This document shows, piece by piece, positions 5,696 through 6,417 of a stretch of 6,417 nucleotides of DNA. The notes under the pieces were generated by a model, which searched no databases, was not told the origin of the DNA, and worked only from the letters and a program-made list of their open reading frames with translations. Origin of the DNA: Tepidisphaeraceae bacterium (GTDB lineage Bacteria; Planctomycetota; Phycisphaerae; Tepidisphaerales; Tepidisphaeraceae). Both the position numbers and the translations under genes were made by a program. The stretch spans positions 1 to 6,417 of the forward strand of contig JANWHF010000234.1 in assembly GCA_025450555.1 (NCBI GenBank), written 5' to 3'. Each line of letters opens with the position of its first letter. The stretch's first letter is position 1.

Positions 5696-5755
5696 TCGTA
5701 GCACAGGCTTCCAGCCTGTGGCTTTCAAATCACAGCCTGGAAGGCTGTGCTACGA
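5696..5755. repeat. REP-like nested inverted repeat
   Basis: Two 25-base arms (5696-5720 and 5731-5755) are inverted copies matching at 23 of 25 positions, separated by 10 bases (5721-5730). Each arm is itself a hairpin: CACAGGCT-TCC-AGCCTGTG on the left and CACAGCCT-GGA-AGGCTGTG on the right, both perfect 8-bp stems. The two mismatches between the arms fall at partner positions of the inner stem and compensate each other, so each inner hairpin is kept intact. This layout resembles REP/BIME elements, which are usually dispersed by RAYT-type transposases. It begins six bases after the methyltransferase stop. It has no T-run, so it is not a typical intrinsic terminator, though it could protect the 3' end of the upstream mRNA. 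Similar 'gtagcacaggct…' repeats are, as far as I recall, common in planctomycete-like genomes. Confidence 0.8.
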
Positions 5756-5761
5756 GCGAAA

Positions 5762-6417
5762 TTACTTCATTGCCGACGCCAGAAACAGCGCCGGCCCTTT
5801 GGCATTCCGCTCCGGCGGGAGCGGGCGATGAGAAAACTTTGTGCAACCGGACGTTTCAAGCAGATGCTGAAGCATTTCGATCTCGACGCCCAGCCGCTGC
5901 TGGCCCATCTCGATCTGAAATTCGCTGCGATCGTGCGGCAGCAGATCGACGATCACCGCGCGCCCACCCGGCTTCAGCACCCGCGCCATTTCGCCAATCT
6001 CCGGCGCGGGCTCAGGCACATACGTCAATGCCAGCAGAAGCATCGCGGCATCGCACGAAGCATCTTCTATCGGCAAAGCAGCCAGATCGCCTCGACGAAG
6101 CTCGACATTGGGCAAATCAGCCGTGCGCTTCTTGGCGGCCTTGAGCATGGCTGCCGAGTTATCGACCGCGATCACCTGCTTCACCCACGGCGCCAGATCG
6201 GCGGCGAGCTGCCCGGTTCCGCAACCCAGATCGGCCACGATCCAGTCAGCTGGCAGCAGTGCGTGCATCGCCAATCGCGAAAAGCTCGAGCCATACAACT
6301 GCTCGCGAAGCCGATCCCAGTTCTCTGCTGCGCCGGCAAAGAAAGCCTGGCTCTGGTCCTGCTTCTGGCGAAGCAATTCCTCCAGCCGAAGCTCATCCTG
6401 CCGGGCCGTCGCCCAGG
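5762..6417 (-). CDS. SAM-dependent methyltransferase domain, probable C-terminal half of an ArsR-type fusion (5' end missing)
   Basis: The frame is open to the right edge, giving 217 visible residues; the true start is beyond the window. In visible-residue numbering, DLGCGTG (62-68) is the SAM-binding glycine loop, AVDNS (83-87) ends strand 2 with the ribose-binding Asp, RRGDLAALP (107-115) carries the adenine-side Asp, and ARVLKPGGRAVIVDLLPHD (144-162) is the post-motif region typical of class I methyltransferases. The residues before the domain, WATARQDELRLEELLRQKQ, then SQAFFAGAAENWDRLRE, match the linker and first helix of proteins that join an N-terminal ArsR helix-turn-helix to a methyltransferase-like domain. 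Such proteins often sit near ahcY, and SahR regulators of SAH recycling belong to the ArsR family. The ArsR half is therefore predicted, not seen. A TTG at 6376 could start a 204-aa protein, but it has no ribosome-binding site and coding-like sequence continues upstream. It may sense SAM or SAH rather than methylate. Confidence 0.85.
   Translation of the reverse strand, partial: WATARQDELRLEELLRQKQDQSQAFFAGAAENWDRLREQLYGSSFSRLAMHALLPADWIVADLGCGTGQLAADLAPWVKQVIAVDNSAAMLKAAKKRTADLPNVELRRGDLAALPIEDASCDAAMLLLALTYVPEPAPEIGEMARVLKPGGRAVIVDLLPHDRSEFQIEMGQQRLGVEIEMLQHLLETSGCTKFSHRPLPPERNAKGPALFLASAMK

Noticed and set aside
5578..6144. A 188-codon open frame on the plus strand
   Set aside because: It is antisense to the methyltransferase domain and the BolA-like gene and runs across the palindromic repeat. 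It shows Arg/Ala/Ser-rich shadow composition and no known motif.

Overview
All supported genes in this window lie on the minus strand and therefore read from right to left. The genome has moderate-to-high GC content. Three traits suggest a Planctomycetota or related PVC-group bacterium, although this is inference and an environmental relative such as Acidobacteriota is possible. They are a small BolA-like protein of a type I associate with planctomycetes, a 'gtagcacaggct…' palindromic repeat, and very short or missing Shine-Dalgarno leaders. TGA behaves as a normal stop: ahcY ends at its conserved C-terminus on TGA, and hicB and hicA overlap through ATGA.

Right part (about 3755-6417), S-adenosylhomocysteine (SAH) handling. 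The right edge cuts a SAM-dependent methyltransferase domain whose reading frame is still open at the edge. It looks like the C-terminal half of an ArsR-type regulator/methyltransferase fusion. A REP-like nested palindrome (5696-5755) follows its stop, then a 107-aa BolA-like protein, then full-length ahcY (S-adenosylhomocysteinase). The leader of ahcY contains a near-perfect 16-bp palindrome that could be an operator. Together these suggest a locus that senses and recycles SAH, the by-product of methylation.

Middle (2921-3745). Nine bases after the ahcY stop begins a HEPN-family gene interrupted by one in-frame TGA. The R-x4-H ribonuclease signature lies after that stop, so the truncated product would lack its active site. 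A 74-aa protein with a predicted small beta-barrel follows 21 bases later with a very good Shine-Dalgarno sequence.

Left part (1-2872), accessory genes. A membrane acyltransferase-3 protein is preceded by a strong leader hairpin. Next comes a hicB-hicA toxin-antitoxin pair with its own consensus extended -10 promoter, and then the first 360 residues of a DUF262 (GmrSD-like) protein that runs off the left edge. The HicBA, DUF262 and decayed HEPN genes give this half a defence or toxin flavour.

There is no gene-free stretch longer than 300 bases once the edge-truncated DUF262 gene and the full HEPN gene are counted. I saw no tRNA, rRNA, CRISPR array or intact insertion sequence.
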